Part shown: piece by piece, positions 8,099 to 17,722 of the stretch
Layout: each line of letters begins with the position of its first letter
How positions within the stretch are numbered: the first letter of the stretch is position 1
Assembly: GCF_020622355.1 (NCBI RefSeq)
Contig: NZ_WHVL01000003.1
Coordinates: 310,001-374,000, forward strand
Source: Vreelandella malpeensis
Lineage (GTDB): Bacteria; Pseudomonadota; Gammaproteobacteria; Pseudomonadales; Halomonadaceae
Direction: 5' to 3'
DNA: 64,000 nucleotides
Position numbers and translations under genes: made by a program
The notes under the pieces: model-generated
What the model saw: the letters and a program-made list of their open reading frames with translations, nothing else
Databases searched by the model: none
Told to the model about the DNA's origin: nothing

Positions 8099-8632
8099 GT
8101 GACCAAGATGACTCCCGAACTTCCGATCGAAGTCGACAGCGAGACCGGCGTCTGGACGACCGATGCGCTGCCGATGCTGTACGTGCCGCGCCACTTCTTC
8201 GTCAACAACCACATGGCCGTCGAAGATGCCCTGGGGCCGGCGAAGTACGCCGAGATCCTCTACCACGCCGGCTACAAGAGCGCCTGGCACTGGTGCGAGA
8301 AGGAGGCCGAGTTGCACGGCCTCGAAGGCGAGGAAGTGTTCGAGCACTACATGAAGCGGCTTTCACAGCGCGGCTGGGGGGTGTTCATCACCGAAGAGAT
8401 CGACCTCGACGCCGGCACCGCCCGGGTGCGCCTGGAGCATAGCGCCTTCGTCTACCAGATAGGCAAGGTGAACCGCAAGATCGAGTACATGTTCACCGGC
8501 TGGTTCGCCGGCGCCATGGACCAGATCCTGAGCGCGCGGGGCAGCTCGCGGCGCACGGTGGCAAAGCAGACCCAAAGCGGTGCCGAAGAGGGCCATGATC
8601 ACGGCCTGTTCGTCGTCACGCCCCTGAACTGA
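8099..8632 (+). CDS. Conserved protein of the dgc operon, function unknown (DUF5943-like)
   Basis: A 177-residue soluble protein. The GTG start is preferred because GGAAGGA lies 8 bases upstream; an ATG three codons later is the alternative. It has no signal peptide. The central part (LYVPRHFFVNNHMAVEDALG; YHAGYKSAWHWCEKEAELHG; FVYQIGKVNRKIEYMFTGWF) resembles the V4R/hydrocarbon-binding style of small-molecule domains, but I am not certain of that. It is the conserved partner found between the dipeptidase-like gene and dgcA in Pseudomonas, so a role in dimethylglycine breakdown is inferred. Confidence 0.8.
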   Translation: MTKMTPELPIEVDSETGVWTTDALPMLYVPRHFFVNNHMAVEDALGPAKYAEILYHAGYKSAWHWCEKEAELHGLEGEEVFEHYMKRLSQRGWGVFITEEIDLDAGTARVRLEHSAFVYQIGKVNRKIEYMFTGWFAGAMDQILSARGSSRRTVAKQTQSGAEEGHDHGLFVVTPLN

Positions 8633-8642
8633 GGATCGCGCC

Positions 8643-10715
8643 ATGGCATTCGAGGCACTGTTCAAGCCGATCCAGATCGGCAAGCAGACGATTCGTAACC
8701 GCGTGGTGAGCACGGCGCATGCCGAGGTGTACGCCACCGACGGCGGCATGACCACCGAGCGCTACGTCAAGTACTACGAGGAGAAAGCCAAGGGGGGCTG
8801 CGGGCTGTGCATCTGCGGCGGCTCGTCGATTGTCTCGATCGACAGCCCCCAGGGCTGGTGGAGCTCGGTGAATCTTTCCACCGACCGCATCATCCCCCAC
8901 TTCCAGAACCTGGCGGATGCCGTGCACAAGCACGGTGGCAAGATCATGATCCAGATCACCCACATGGGGCGGCGCTCGCGTTGGGACGGCTACGACTGGT
9001 CGACGCTGCTCTCGCCCTCCGGCATCCGCGAGCCGGTCCACCGCTCGACCTGCAAGACCATCGAGGTCGAGGAGATCTGGCGCATCATCAAAGACTTCGC
9101 CCAGGCCGCGCGCCGGGCGAAGGAAGGCGGTCTCGACGGCGTCGAGCTCTCCGCCGTGCACCAGCACCTGATCGACCAGTTCTGGAGCCCGCGGGTCAAC
9201 AAGCGCACCGACGAATGGGGCGGCAGCTTCGAGAACCGCATGCGCTTCGGCATGGAAGTGCTCAAGGCGGTGCGCGCCGAGGTCGGCGACGACTTCGTGG
9301 TGGGCATGCGCATCACCGGCGACGAGTTCCACCCGGACGGCCTCGACCACGAGGAAATGAAGCGCATCGCCGCCTACTATGACGCCACCGGCAAGGTCGA
9401 CTACTTCGGCGTGGTGGGCTCGGGCTGCGATACCCACAACACCCTGGCCAACGTCATTCCCAACATGTCCTACCCGCCGGAGCCGTTTCTGCACCTGGCA
9501 GCGGGTATCAAGGAAGTGGTCAGCGTGCCGGTCATTCACGCCCAGAACATCAAGGACCCCAACCAGGCCCAGCGGATTCTGGAAGGCGGCTACGTGGACC
9601 TGGTCGGCATGACCCGTGCCCACATCGCCGACCCCCACATCATCGCCAAGATCAAGAACAACCAGGTCGACCAGATCAAGCAGTGCGTGGGTGCCAACTA
9701 CTGCATCGACCGCCAGTACCAGGGCCTGGATGTGCTGTGCATCCAGAACGCCGCGACCTCCCGGGAGTACATGGGGCTTCCGCATATCATCGAGAAGAGC
9801 GACGGGCCCAAGCGCAAGGTGGTCATCGTCGGCGGTGGCCCTGCGGGCATGGAGGCGGCCAGGGTGTGCGCCGAGCGTGGCCACGACGTCACGCTGTTCG
9901 AAGCCAAGGAGCAGATCGGCGGGCAGATCACCATCGCCTCCAAGGCGCCTCAGCGCGACCAGATCGCGGGCATCACTCGCTGGTACCAGCTCGAACTCGC
10001 GCGCCTGAACGTCGACCTGCGTCTGGGCACCAGGGCGGACGAAGCGACCATTACTGACCTGCGTCCAAACGTGGTGATCCTCGCCACCGGCGGCCAGCCG
10101 TTTCTCTCCCAGGTACCCGAGTGGGGCTATGACGCCGAGTCCGACAAGAGCCTGGTCGTCAGCACCTGGGACATCCTCGAGGGCCGCGTCGCGCCCGGCA
10201 ATAACGTGCTGGTCTTCGACACCATCTGTGAGTTTTCCGGTGTCTCGGCGGCGGACTTCCTGGCGGACAAGGGTGCCAAGGTCGAGATCGTCACCGACGA
10301 CATCAAGCCCGGTGCGGCGGTGGGCGGCACCACCTTCCCGACCTACTACCGAAGCCTCTACGAGAAGGAGGTCATCATGACCTCGGATCTCGCCCTGCAT
10401 AAGGTGTATCGCGAAGGCGACTCCCTGGTCGCGGTGCTCGAGAACGAGTACACGGGTGCCCTGGAGGAGCGCGTGGTCGACCAGGTCGTGGTCGAGAACG
10501 GCGTGCGCCCGGACGAAACCCTCTATTACGCGCTCAAGGAGCAGTCGCGCAACAAGGGCCAGATGGACCTGGAAGCGCTCTATGCGATCGCGCCCCAGCC
10601 CTGCCTGCAAGAGAGCGGCGACGGCTTCGCACTGTTCCGCCTGGGGGATTGCACCGCGCCACGCAACACGCATGCGGCCATCTATGATGCGCTGCGGTTG
10701 TGCAAGGACTTCTGA
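8643..10715 (+). CDS. dgcA: Dimethylglycine demethylase subunit DgcA
   Basis: A 690-residue protein of the trimethylamine-dehydrogenase/old-yellow-enzyme family. The N-terminal FMN barrel spans about residues 1-345 (HMGRRSRWDGYDW; GLDGVELSAVHQHLIDQFWSP). A Cys-rich linker for Fe-S binding lies at about 347-370, and a C-terminal FAD/NAD-type domain starts at VVIVGGGPAGMEAARV (about 397). Together with DgcB and the ETF pair it demethylates dimethylglycine to sarcosine. The Fe-S motif is C-x2-A-x2-C-x11-C, so one of the four cysteines of trimethylamine dehydrogenase is Ala. GAGGATCGCGCC precedes the ATG. Confidence 0.93.
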   Translation: MAFEALFKPIQIGKQTIRNRVVSTAHAEVYATDGGMTTERYVKYYEEKAKGGCGLCICGGSSIVSIDSPQGWWSSVNLSTDRIIPHFQNLADAVHKHGGKIMIQITHMGRRSRWDGYDWSTLLSPSGIREPVHRSTCKTIEVEEIWRIIKDFAQAARRAKEGGLDGVELSAVHQHLIDQFWSPRVNKRTDEWGGSFENRMRFGMEVLKAVRAEVGDDFVVGMRITGDEFHPDGLDHEEMKRIAAYYDATGKVDYFGVVGSGCDTHNTLANVIPNMSYPPEPFLHLAAGIKEVVSVPVIHAQNIKDPNQAQRILEGGYVDLVGMTRAHIADPHIIAKIKNNQVDQIKQCVGANYCIDRQYQGLDVLCIQNAATSREYMGLPHIIEKSDGPKRKVVIVGGGPAGMEAARVCAERGHDVTLFEAKEQIGGQITIASKAPQRDQIAGITRWYQLELARLNVDLRLGTRADEATITDLRPNVVILATGGQPFLSQVPEWGYDAESDKSLVVSTWDILEGRVAPGNNVLVFDTICEFSGVSAADFLADKGAKVEIVTDDIKPGAAVGGTTFPTYYRSLYEKEVIMTSDLALHKVYREGDSLVAVLENEYTGALEERVVDQVVVENGVRPDETLYYALKEQSRNKGQMDLEALYAIAPQPCLQESGDGFALFRLGDCTAPRNTHAAIYDALRLCKDF

Positions 10716-10738
10716 CACAATAACGCTGTAAGCCGACC

Positions 10739-10762
10739 GCCGCGGGCCCTTTGGCCCGCGGC
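10739..10762 (+). other. Perfect hairpin between dgcA and dgcB
   Basis: A 10-bp GC-only stem (GCCGCGGGCC / GGCCCGCGGC) with loop CTTT stands 23 bases after the dgcA stop and has no T-run. It is more likely an mRNA-stabilising or processing hairpin than a terminator, since dgcB follows with its own AGAGGAG ribosome binding site. Confidence 0.75.
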
Positions 10763-10797
10763 AAAGTCCTTACGGTGTCTCCGAGAGGAGAGACGCC

Positions 10798-12810
10798 ATG
10801 CTCGATACGCTTCTACCCGTTCTGCTGTTCACCGCGCTCGCGCTCGCCGCCCTCGGCGCGGTGCGCCGCGTGCGCCTGTGGCGCCAGGGCCGGTCCTCGT
10901 CCGTGCCCGTGCTCAAGGGGCTCTTGCGGGTGCCCCGGCGCTATCTGGTCGACCTGCACCACGTCGTCGAACGCGACAAGTACATCTCCCACACCCACGT
11001 CGCCACCGCCGGCGGCTTCGTGCTGGCGGCTTTGCTTGCCATCGTGGTTCACGGCTTTGGCCTGCAAAGCGCGATGCTCGGCTGGGTGCTGCTGGCAGCG
11101 ACCACCAGCATGTTCATCGGCAGCCTGCTGGTCGCCAAGCGCCGCCGCCCGCCGCCCTCGCGGCTCTCCAAGGGCCCGTGGATGCGCCTGCCGAAAAGCC
11201 TGATGGCGTTCTCGATCGGCATGTTCGTGGTCACGCTGCCCACCGCCGGCATTCTGCCGGAGGGCGTTTTCCAGCAAGGACTGGGGTGGATCGCGGCACT
11301 CGTGCTCGCGGCGATCATCGTCTGGGGCCTGGGCGAGATGTTCTTCGGCATGACCTGGGGCGGGCCGATGAAGCACGCCTTCGCCGGTGCCCTGCACCTG
11401 GCCTGGCACCGCCGCCCGGAGCGCTTCTCGGATAAAACCGGCGGTGAGCACCGCTCGACCGGTCTGAAAGCGCTCAGACTCGATGAGCCCGACGCCAAGC
11501 TCGGCGTCGAGACGCCTGCGGACTTCACCTGGAACCAGCTGCTCGGCTTCGATGCCTGCGTGCAGTGCGGGCGCTGCGAGGCGATGTGCCCGGCATTTGC
11601 CGCCGGCCAGCCGCTCAACCCGAAAAAGCTGATTCAGGACATGGTCGTCGGCATGGCCGGCGGCAGCGATGCCAGATACTACGGCTCGCCCTACCCCGGC
11701 AAGCCGGTGGGCGAGCACGCGGGCTCACCCTTCGGGCCGATCGTCGCCCGCGAAGGCACCTCACTCGTGGATGCCGAGACGCTCTGGTCCTGCACCACGT
11801 GCCGCGCCTGCGTCGAGGAGTGCCCGATGATGATCGAGCATGTCGACGCCATCGTCGACATGCGCCGCTTTCTGACCCTGGAGCACGGCAACACCCCCAA
11901 CAAGGGCGCCGAGGTGCTCGACAACCTGATCGCCACCGACAACCCCGGCGGCTTCGACCCCGGCTCGCGCCTGCACTGGGCGGCGGATTTGAACCTGCCG
12001 CTGATGGCGGACAAGAAAGAGGCCGACGTGCTCTTGTGGCTCGGCGACGGCGTGTTCGACATGCGCAACCAGCGCACCCTGCGCGCCTTCATCAGCGTGA
12101 TGCGCGCGGCAGGCGTCGACTTCGCCGTGCTGGGTAATGAGGAGCGCGACAGCGGCGACGTGGCGCGGCGCCTGGGCGACGAGGCCACCTTTCAGACGCT
12201 GGCCCGCCGCAACATCAAGACGCTTGCTCAATACCGCTTCTCGCGCATCGTGACCTGCGACCCGCACAGTTTCCACGTGCTCAAGAACGAGTACGGCGAG
12301 CTGGGCACCAGCGAGACTCCGGCGACCTATCACGTGCAGCACCACAGTACCTACATCAGCGAACTGGTCAGCGCCAACAAGCTCAGCTTCAAGGCGTGGA
12401 AAGGCGGCAGCGTCACCTACCACGACCCGTGCTATCTGGGCCGTTACAACGGCGAGTACGAGGCACCGCGCGACGTGTTGAAGGCACTCGGTATCGAGAT
12501 CAAGGAAATGGCTCGCTCCGGCTACCGCTCGCGCTGCTGCGGCGGTGGCGGCGGCGCGCCGATCACCGATATTCCCGGCAAGCAGCGGATTCCTGATATG
12601 CGCATGGAAGACGTGCGCGACACCGGCGCGGACCTGGTCGCCGTGGGCTGCCCGCAGTGTACCGCCATGCTCGAAGGCGTGGTGGAGCCGCGCGCCGAGA
12701 TCAAGGACATCGCCGAGCTGGTCGCCGACGCGCTGGTCATCGACGCCCCCGTCGGGAAAGCCGACTCGACCCGGGCCGCCCCCGCCCTCGCGCTGGAGGA
12801 AACCTCATGA
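10798..12810 (+). CDS. dgcB: Dimethylglycine demethylase subunit DgcB (membrane Fe-S protein)
   Basis: A 670-residue integral membrane ferredoxin-like protein. N-terminal membrane helices occur at about residues 3-22, 68-110 and 140-190. Two 4Fe-4S motifs follow (CVQCGRCEAMC at about 257 and CTTCRACVEEC at about 332), then paired CCG domains (HDPCYLGRYNG, CCGGGGG, GCPQC) typical of heterodisulfide-reductase-like or glycolate-oxidase FeS subunits. It probably passes electrons from DgcA/ETF to the quinone pool. It overlaps the following gene by ATGA. Confidence 0.92.
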   Translation: MLDTLLPVLLFTALALAALGAVRRVRLWRQGRSSSVPVLKGLLRVPRRYLVDLHHVVERDKYISHTHVATAGGFVLAALLAIVVHGFGLQSAMLGWVLLAATTSMFIGSLLVAKRRRPPPSRLSKGPWMRLPKSLMAFSIGMFVVTLPTAGILPEGVFQQGLGWIAALVLAAIIVWGLGEMFFGMTWGGPMKHAFAGALHLAWHRRPERFSDKTGGEHRSTGLKALRLDEPDAKLGVETPADFTWNQLLGFDACVQCGRCEAMCPAFAAGQPLNPKKLIQDMVVGMAGGSDARYYGSPYPGKPVGEHAGSPFGPIVAREGTSLVDAETLWSCTTCRACVEECPMMIEHVDAIVDMRRFLTLEHGNTPNKGAEVLDNLIATDNPGGFDPGSRLHWAADLNLPLMADKKEADVLLWLGDGVFDMRNQRTLRAFISVMRAAGVDFAVLGNEERDSGDVARRLGDEATFQTLARRNIKTLAQYRFSRIVTCDPHSFHVLKNEYGELGTSETPATYHVQHHSTYISELVSANKLSFKAWKGGSVTYHDPCYLGRYNGEYEAPRDVLKALGIEIKEMARSGYRSRCCGGGGGAPITDIPGKQRIPDMRMEDVRDTGADLVAVGCPQCTAMLEGVVEPRAEIKDIAELVADALVIDAPVGKADSTRAAPALALEETS

Positions 12811-14087
12811 GCGACATTCTGCGCCGCGATCCCCGCAAGGAGTGGGTCGCCCGTAACCGCCTGCACCCTCAGCACCTGAGCGTGATGGCCGAACTCGGCG
12901 GCGGTGCAAAAGCCACCGAGTGGATGGGCCCCAACGGCGTGATGCGCCGCGACCCGCGCGCGGTCGGCTTCCTCGGCCCGAGCGGCATACGCCGTATCGA
13001 TAGAAGCGGCGTCCAGCAGGCCGCTCAGGCCCCGGCGCACAGCGCGGCGACCAAGGATACCCGCCAGAACGTCACCATCGACGCCCCGGCCTTCATCGTG
13101 GCCGTGGTGCCGGACATGTCCGGCGGACGCCTGTCGGCCCACGACCGTGATCTGCTGGGCCTGGCCCGCCAGCTCGCCGACGCCGACCCGGCAAGCCCGG
13201 GCGCGGTGCTGGCGGTGGTGTTCGGCGAGCACAAGGAGAGCGCCTTCGGTGAGGCCGGCATCGACCGCCTCCTGCACCTGGAGGACGAGCGCCTCGCAGG
13301 CTACACGCCGGAGCGCAGGGTGGCGGTGCTGCAGAGCGTGGAGCGCGAGCTCGACCCGCGCTTCTGGCTGCTGCCCGACTCGGTCATCGGCGGCGGCGAG
13401 CTCGGCCGGCGCCTGGCGGCGCGCCTGGGCGAGCGCCCGGCGACACAGGTCTGGCAGGTGGAAGCCGACGCCCAAAGTGCGACGGGCTGGCGCGCCACCG
13501 CCCGGGCCGGAGCGGGCCGCCAGGACGTGCAGCGCGCTCTGCCGCGCGTCGTGCTGGCGCTGGCGGAGTGTGCCGATCCGGTCAGCGAGACACGCCACGC
13601 CGCCGAAGCCATTACCCTTGCCCAGCCGAGCCTGGACGTGCTCGGGCGCATCGAGGACCTGGGCGAGGTAGCGGTGGACCCGGCCGGCGTGTCGCTTGCC
13701 GAGGCCGAGTTCATCCTCTCCGCCGGCAACGGCGTCAAGGATTGGGACGGCTATCATCACGCCGCCGAGGTGCTCGGCGCGACCAAGGGCGCCTCGCGCG
13801 TGGCGGTGGACGACGGCTTCATGCCGCGTGATCGCCAGGTCGGCGCCACCGGCACCTGGGTCTGTGCCAAGGTGTACGTGGCAGTGGGCATTTCCGGCGC
13901 CATCCAGCACCTTCAGGGTATCCAGAGCTGCGAGAAGGTGGTGGCCATCAACCTCGACCCGGGCTGCGACATGGCCAAGCGGGCCGATCTGACCGTGATC
14001 GGCGATGCCAGCGCCGTGCTCGCTGCCCTGGTGGCGCGCGTCGAGCAATACCGTCTTGAACAGCAGGAGAACCGCGATGCCGCATGA
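12807..14087 (+). CDS. Electron transfer flavoprotein alpha-like subunit of the dgc operon
   Basis: A 426-residue protein. The C-terminal ETF-alpha FAD domain is clear (about residues 300-415: [52 protein letters not shown]). The first 85 residues are an extra N-terminal segment ([19 protein letters not shown]) not found in ordinary EtfA, and seen in ETF paralogues of betaine clusters. Its start overlaps the dgcB stop. It likely takes electrons from DgcA (and perhaps sarcosine oxidation) to the membrane. Equivalent to PA5400 of P. aeruginosa by order and sequence type. Confidence 0.88.
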   Translation: MSDILRRDPRKEWVARNRLHPQHLSVMAELGGGAKATEWMGPNGVMRRDPRAVGFLGPSGIRRIDRSGVQQAAQAPAHSAATKDTRQNVTIDAPAFIVAVVPDMSGGRLSAHDRDLLGLARQLADADPASPGAVLAVVFGEHKESAFGEAGIDRLLHLEDERLAGYTPERRVAVLQSVERELDPRFWLLPDSVIGGGELGRRLAARLGERPATQVWQVEADAQSATGWRATARAGAGRQDVQRALPRVVLALAECADPVSETRHAAEAITLAQPSLDVLGRIEDLGEVAVDPAGVSLAEAEFILSAGNGVKDWDGYHHAAEVLGATKGASRVAVDDGFMPRDRQVGATGTWVCAKVYVAVGISGAIQHLQGIQSCEKVVAINLDPGCDMAKRADLTVIGDASAVLAALVARVEQYRLEQQENRDAA

Positions 14088-14886
14088 TGCCAACGCACGG
14101 GCGAATGCCGGACTGAACGTGGCCGTTCTGGTGTCCGTCGGCCGCCATCCACTCACCGCGGGCACGCGCCGCGCCGACCAGGATGCTCGGGCGGTGGAGA
14201 TGGCGCTGACGCTCGAGAACGCCGCGATCAGCCTGCTTCACGCAGGCCCCGCCGATCCCGAGCGCCAGCAGGCGCTGCGCGGCTACCTGGGCATGGGGCT
14301 CGACACACTCGACCTGCTCGAGCAGAGCGCCGACGCCGACGTGATCTCGGTGCTGGAGGAGGAGGTTCGCCACCGCGCGCCTCAATTGATTCTGACCGGC
14401 AGCCGCGCCGAGGCCGGCGAGGCGTCCGGCGCGCTGCCGTTTCTGCTCGCCGAGGCGCTGGGCTGGCCGATCGTCACCAGCCTGGCGGCGGTGGAAAAGG
14501 TGGAGAACGGCACGGCGGTGATGCTCCAGGCGCTGCCGCGCGGCAAGCGTCGACGCCTGCGCGTTCGCCTGCCGGCGCTGGCCACGGTGGATGCCAGCGC
14601 CCCGCCCGCCCGCCAGAGCGCCTTCGGCCCGGCCCGGCGCGGCAAGTTCGAGCACCAGACGCGGCCGAGCGAGGTGGACGAACCCTTGAGCGGCTGGCAG
14701 TTCCAGGAGGCGCGCAAGCGTCCCAAACGCCTCAAGATCGTCAAGGCGTCCTCGGCGCGGGATCGCTTCAAGGCCGCCGCCGCCAAGGCGGAAGGCGGCG
14801 GCGGGCAGACGCTTGCTGACGTCACCCCCGAACAGGGCGCCGAGGCGATCTTCAAGCTGCTCAAGGAGGAAGGCGTGCTGCGCTAG
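14077..14886 (+). CDS. Electron transfer flavoprotein beta-like subunit of the dgc operon
   Basis: A 269-residue protein partnering the preceding alpha-like subunit, whose last 11 bases it overlaps. It shows the ETF-beta pattern: NVAVLVSVGRHPL at the start, ENAAISLLHAG, then ILTGSRAE, LLAEALGWPIVTSLAAVEKV and a basic stretch at GKRRRLRVRLPA. The C-terminus has an Ala/Lys-rich linker. It probably forms a heterodimer binding FAD and AMP. It is the last gene of the dipeptidase-dgcAB-etf operon. Confidence 0.87.
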   Translation: MPHDANARANAGLNVAVLVSVGRHPLTAGTRRADQDARAVEMALTLENAAISLLHAGPADPERQQALRGYLGMGLDTLDLLEQSADADVISVLEEEVRHRAPQLILTGSRAEAGEASGALPFLLAEALGWPIVTSLAAVEKVENGTAVMLQALPRGKRRRLRVRLPALATVDASAPPARQSAFGPARRGKFEHQTRPSEVDEPLSGWQFQEARKRPKRLKIVKASSARDRFKAAAAKAEGGGGQTLADVTPEQGAEAIFKLLKEEGVLR

Positions 14887-14908
14887 GGCACCTGCTGGCC
14901 AACAGCCC

Positions 14909-14929
14909 GACCCGCCCATGTGGCGGGTC
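14909..14929. terminator. Weak hairpin terminator between convergent genes
   Basis: An 8-bp stem (GACCCGCC / GGCGGGTC) with a 5-base loop separates the etf gene (+) from the permease gene (-). The downstream T content is poor (GTTGCGTTG), so efficiency is uncertain. Confidence 0.55.
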
Positions 14930-14944
14930 GTTGCGTTGAGCGGT

Positions 14945-15829
14945 CTAACGCACGATACCGGGGTAGAGCCGCAAACGCTGGCGCTCCAGATGCAGCCCGC
15001 GCCAGGCGTGCAGCACCAGCACCGCGATCACGATCGCGCCGCCGACGAGCGTCGAGACGCCCGGCTGCTCACCCAGAAGCCACCACACCCAGAGCGTGCC
15101 CAGCGCCGTCTCCACGAGATAGAAAAGCGCCACCTCGGTGGAGGGCAGGTAGCGGGTCGCGGTGTTGATCAACACGGTGGCCAGAGGCATCTGCACGAGC
15201 CCCATCAGCGCCAGGGTCGCGAAGCGCGGCGCATCCAGCGCCAGGGGGGCGGCCAAAGGCAGCGCGATGGCCGCCGACAGCAGCCCGCCGCCAGCGATCA
15301 CGCTGACGCGATCGATGCGGGGATAGCGGCGCAGCAGGGTCAGATTGGCGCCGATGGCGGCGGCGGCGGCGAGCGCGTAGAGGTTGCCCTCCAGCATGCC
15401 GAGTGCCCCCTTGCCCAGAAAGACCAGACTCATGCCGAACGTGCAGAGCACGATGGCCACGAGCGTGCGAAGCGCAACCTGCTCGCCGAGAAACAGCCGC
15501 GACAAAAGCGCTGCGAACATGGGGGCGGTGCTCAGGATGACCACCACGTTGGCCACGCTTGCCTTCATCACCGCCAGCACGAACAGTGCCGACGTCAGCC
15601 CCAGCATCATCGCCGAGCCCAGCGAGGCCACGGGATGCAGGCGTACCAGCCTCAACCGCCGGCGGCTGGCGGCGACCGCCCCCAGCACACAGAACATCAG
15701 GAAACCGCGCCAGAAGACGATCGTCCAGCCGTCGGTATCCGCCAGACGGATCAACAGCCCGTCGAAGCTGAGAAACACCACGCCGAGCAGCACGATCACC
15801 AGACCGCGTTGGTAAGTACTGAGCTGCAT
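14945..15829 (-). CDS. DMT-superfamily (EamA) permease
   Basis: A 294-residue inner-membrane protein with about ten hydrophobic helices in two EamA-like halves (for example VIVLLGVVFLSFDGLLIRLA at the N-terminus and TEVALFYLVETALGTLWVWW in the second half). The start at 15829 has GGAG 8 bases upstream; a longer in-frame extension to 15922 is polar-basic and lacks a ribosome binding site. The family exports or imports varied metabolites, so the substrate is unknown. Its place inside the betaine island is suggestive only. Confidence 0.85.
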   Translation of the reverse strand: MQLSTYQRGLVIVLLGVVFLSFDGLLIRLADTDGWTIVFWRGFLMFCVLGAVAASRRRLRLVRLHPVASLGSAMMLGLTSALFVLAVMKASVANVVVILSTAPMFAALLSRLFLGEQVALRTLVAIVLCTFGMSLVFLGKGALGMLEGNLYALAAAAAIGANLTLLRRYPRIDRVSVIAGGGLLSAAIALPLAAPLALDAPRFATLALMGLVQMPLATVLINTATRYLPSTEVALFYLVETALGTLWVWWLLGEQPGVSTLVGGAIVIAVLVLHAWRGLHLERQRLRLYPGIVR

Positions 15830-15949
15830 GTATTGACTCCTGATCGATGAACGCAAGACACCCGCCAGCGGGCGGGTAACCAAGCATACCAGCCAAACGC
15901 GAAGGGGCGCCTTCCAGAGCATCCCTGCGCTGTCACGATCATTCCCAGC

Positions 15950-17527
15950 TCATCGGGCCAGGCCAGGCACCGCGCTGAGCTCGCGCCACTCCCGTTGCAG
16001 CCCCAGAAAGAGGCTTGCGCACATCAATAGCAGCACCAAGGTGAAGGGCAAGCCCGTGGCCACCGCTCCGGCCTGCAGGGCGCCGAGCGCGGCACTGCCG
16101 CCGCCGTAGAGCAAAGCGCCCGCGATCACGCCTTCGAGCGCGGCCCAGAACACTCGCTGGCCCTTCGGCGCGTCGGTCTTGCCGCCGGCGGTGATGCTGT
16201 CGATCACCAAGGAGCCGGAGTCGGATGAGGTGATGAAGAACACCAGCACCAGCACGATGGCGAGCGTGGAGGTGATACCGGTCAGCGGCAGCTGCTCGAG
16301 CATGTGGAACATGGCAAGCGAGACGTCCGAAATACCATTGGAGAGCTCGCCTATGCCGTTTTCGGTCTGGAACAGCGCCGCACCGCCGAAGGCGCTCATC
16401 CATACCAGCGTGACCAGCGTCGGTACCAGCAGGACCGCGACCAGGAATTCACGCACCGTGCGCCCCCTGGAGACCCGGGCGATGAACATGCCGACGAAGG
16501 GTGACCAGGAGATCCACCAGGCCCAGTAGAAGATGGTCCAGCCGTGGTACCAGGTATCGTCGTCGCGGCCGATCCAGTTCGACAGCGGCAACAGGTGGCT
16601 GGCGTAATCCATCGCCGTGGTGCCGATGCCGGCCAGAATCAGCAGCGACGGCCCGGCGGCGATCACGAAGATCAGGAGGATGGCGGCGAGCACCATATTG
16701 ATGTTCGAAAACAGCTTCACCCCGCCGTCGAGCCCGCGCCAGACCGAGATCAGCGCGATCACCGTCACCACCACGATGATGGCGAGCTGGGTGCCGATGG
16801 TATTGGGCGTATCGAACAGGTAGGCCATGCCGCTGGCCGCCTGGGTGGCGCCAAGGCCAAGCGAGGTGGCAAGGCCGAAGATGGTCGCCAACACCGCCAG
16901 GATATCGATGATGTGCCCCGCCCAGCCGCGGGTGCGCTCGCCAAGGACCGGGTAGAACGCCGAGCGCAGCGTCAGCGGCAGCCCCCGGTTGTAGGCGAAG
17001 AACGAAAGCGACAGCCCGACCACCGCGTAGATCGCCCAGGGGTGGAGCCCCCAGTGGAACATGGTCGCGCCCATCGCGGCACTCGCGCCCTCCGGCGTGT
17101 TGGCCGGCGTATTCAGAGGCGTGCCGTACCAGTCGGTGTAGTAGGCCACCGGCTCCGCCACGCTCCAGAACATAAGCCCGATGCCCATGCCCGCCGCGAA
17201 CAGCATCGCGAACCAGGAGGTGCGCGAGTACTCGGGCCGGGCATCACTGCCCCCCAGCCGGATCCGGCCCATCGGCAGGCAGATCAGCACCAGACAGAAG
17301 ACCACGAACACGTTGCCCGCGATCATGAACAGCCAGTCGAAGTGCTCGATCGACCAGTTCTTGGCTAGGTTCAGCTGGGTGTTGGCCGCGTCCGGGTAGA
17401 CCAGCGCGTAGAGAATGAACAGCAAGATAGCGAGTGCAGAGAGGGGGAAAACGGGGTTATGAAAATCCAGCCCCATGACCTGCTTGTTATCCTGGCCCGG
17501 GGTCAGGATAGGATCCTCGTGGTCCAT
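15950..17527 (-). CDS. BCCT-family betaine/choline/carnitine-type transporter
   Basis: A 525-residue, twelve-helix secondary transporter. The signature AAGMGIGLMFWSVAEP (TM3, about residue 93) and the aromatic-rich substrate region FYWAWWISWSPFVGMFIARV (TM8) are intact. GMGIG is the form seen in betaine carriers such as BetP, and suggests sodium coupling. The C-terminal tail is short, without the long osmosensory tail of BetP, so it may serve catabolic uptake rather than osmoprotection. It lies between the dgc and gbc operons; glycine betaine is the most likely substrate. Confidence 0.9.
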   Translation of the reverse strand: MDHEDPILTPGQDNKQVMGLDFHNPVFPLSALAILLFILYALVYPDAANTQLNLAKNWSIEHFDWLFMIAGNVFVVFCLVLICLPMGRIRLGGSDARPEYSRTSWFAMLFAAGMGIGLMFWSVAEPVAYYTDWYGTPLNTPANTPEGASAAMGATMFHWGLHPWAIYAVVGLSLSFFAYNRGLPLTLRSAFYPVLGERTRGWAGHIIDILAVLATIFGLATSLGLGATQAASGMAYLFDTPNTIGTQLAIIVVVTVIALISVWRGLDGGVKLFSNINMVLAAILLIFVIAAGPSLLILAGIGTTAMDYASHLLPLSNWIGRDDDTWYHGWTIFYWAWWISWSPFVGMFIARVSRGRTVREFLVAVLLVPTLVTLVWMSAFGGAALFQTENGIGELSNGISDVSLAMFHMLEQLPLTGITSTLAIVLVLVFFITSSDSGSLVIDSITAGGKTDAPKGQRVFWAALEGVIAGALLYGGGSAALGALQAGAVATGLPFTLVLLLMCASLFLGLQREWRELSAVPGLAR

Positions 17528-17722
17528 AGGTTGTCCTCGTTGTTTTTTTAGACGCGACGTGCCGAAAGAACGGACACGGCCTCTGAAATTCTTAGGCGAG
17601 TCGTGTCGCGGCAGTTGCTTGAAACCGACACCCGCATAGCTATCGCCGCGTCGATGGGCGTATCGTCACGCGGTTATGGATACACTGAGCGCTTCTGGAT
17701 CCACACGAGAGAGGATGCCGTC

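Noticed and set aside
17603-17722. Longer start (GTG) for the 79-residue protein
   Set aside because: No ribosome binding site; the ATG at 17723 has GAGG at good spacing.
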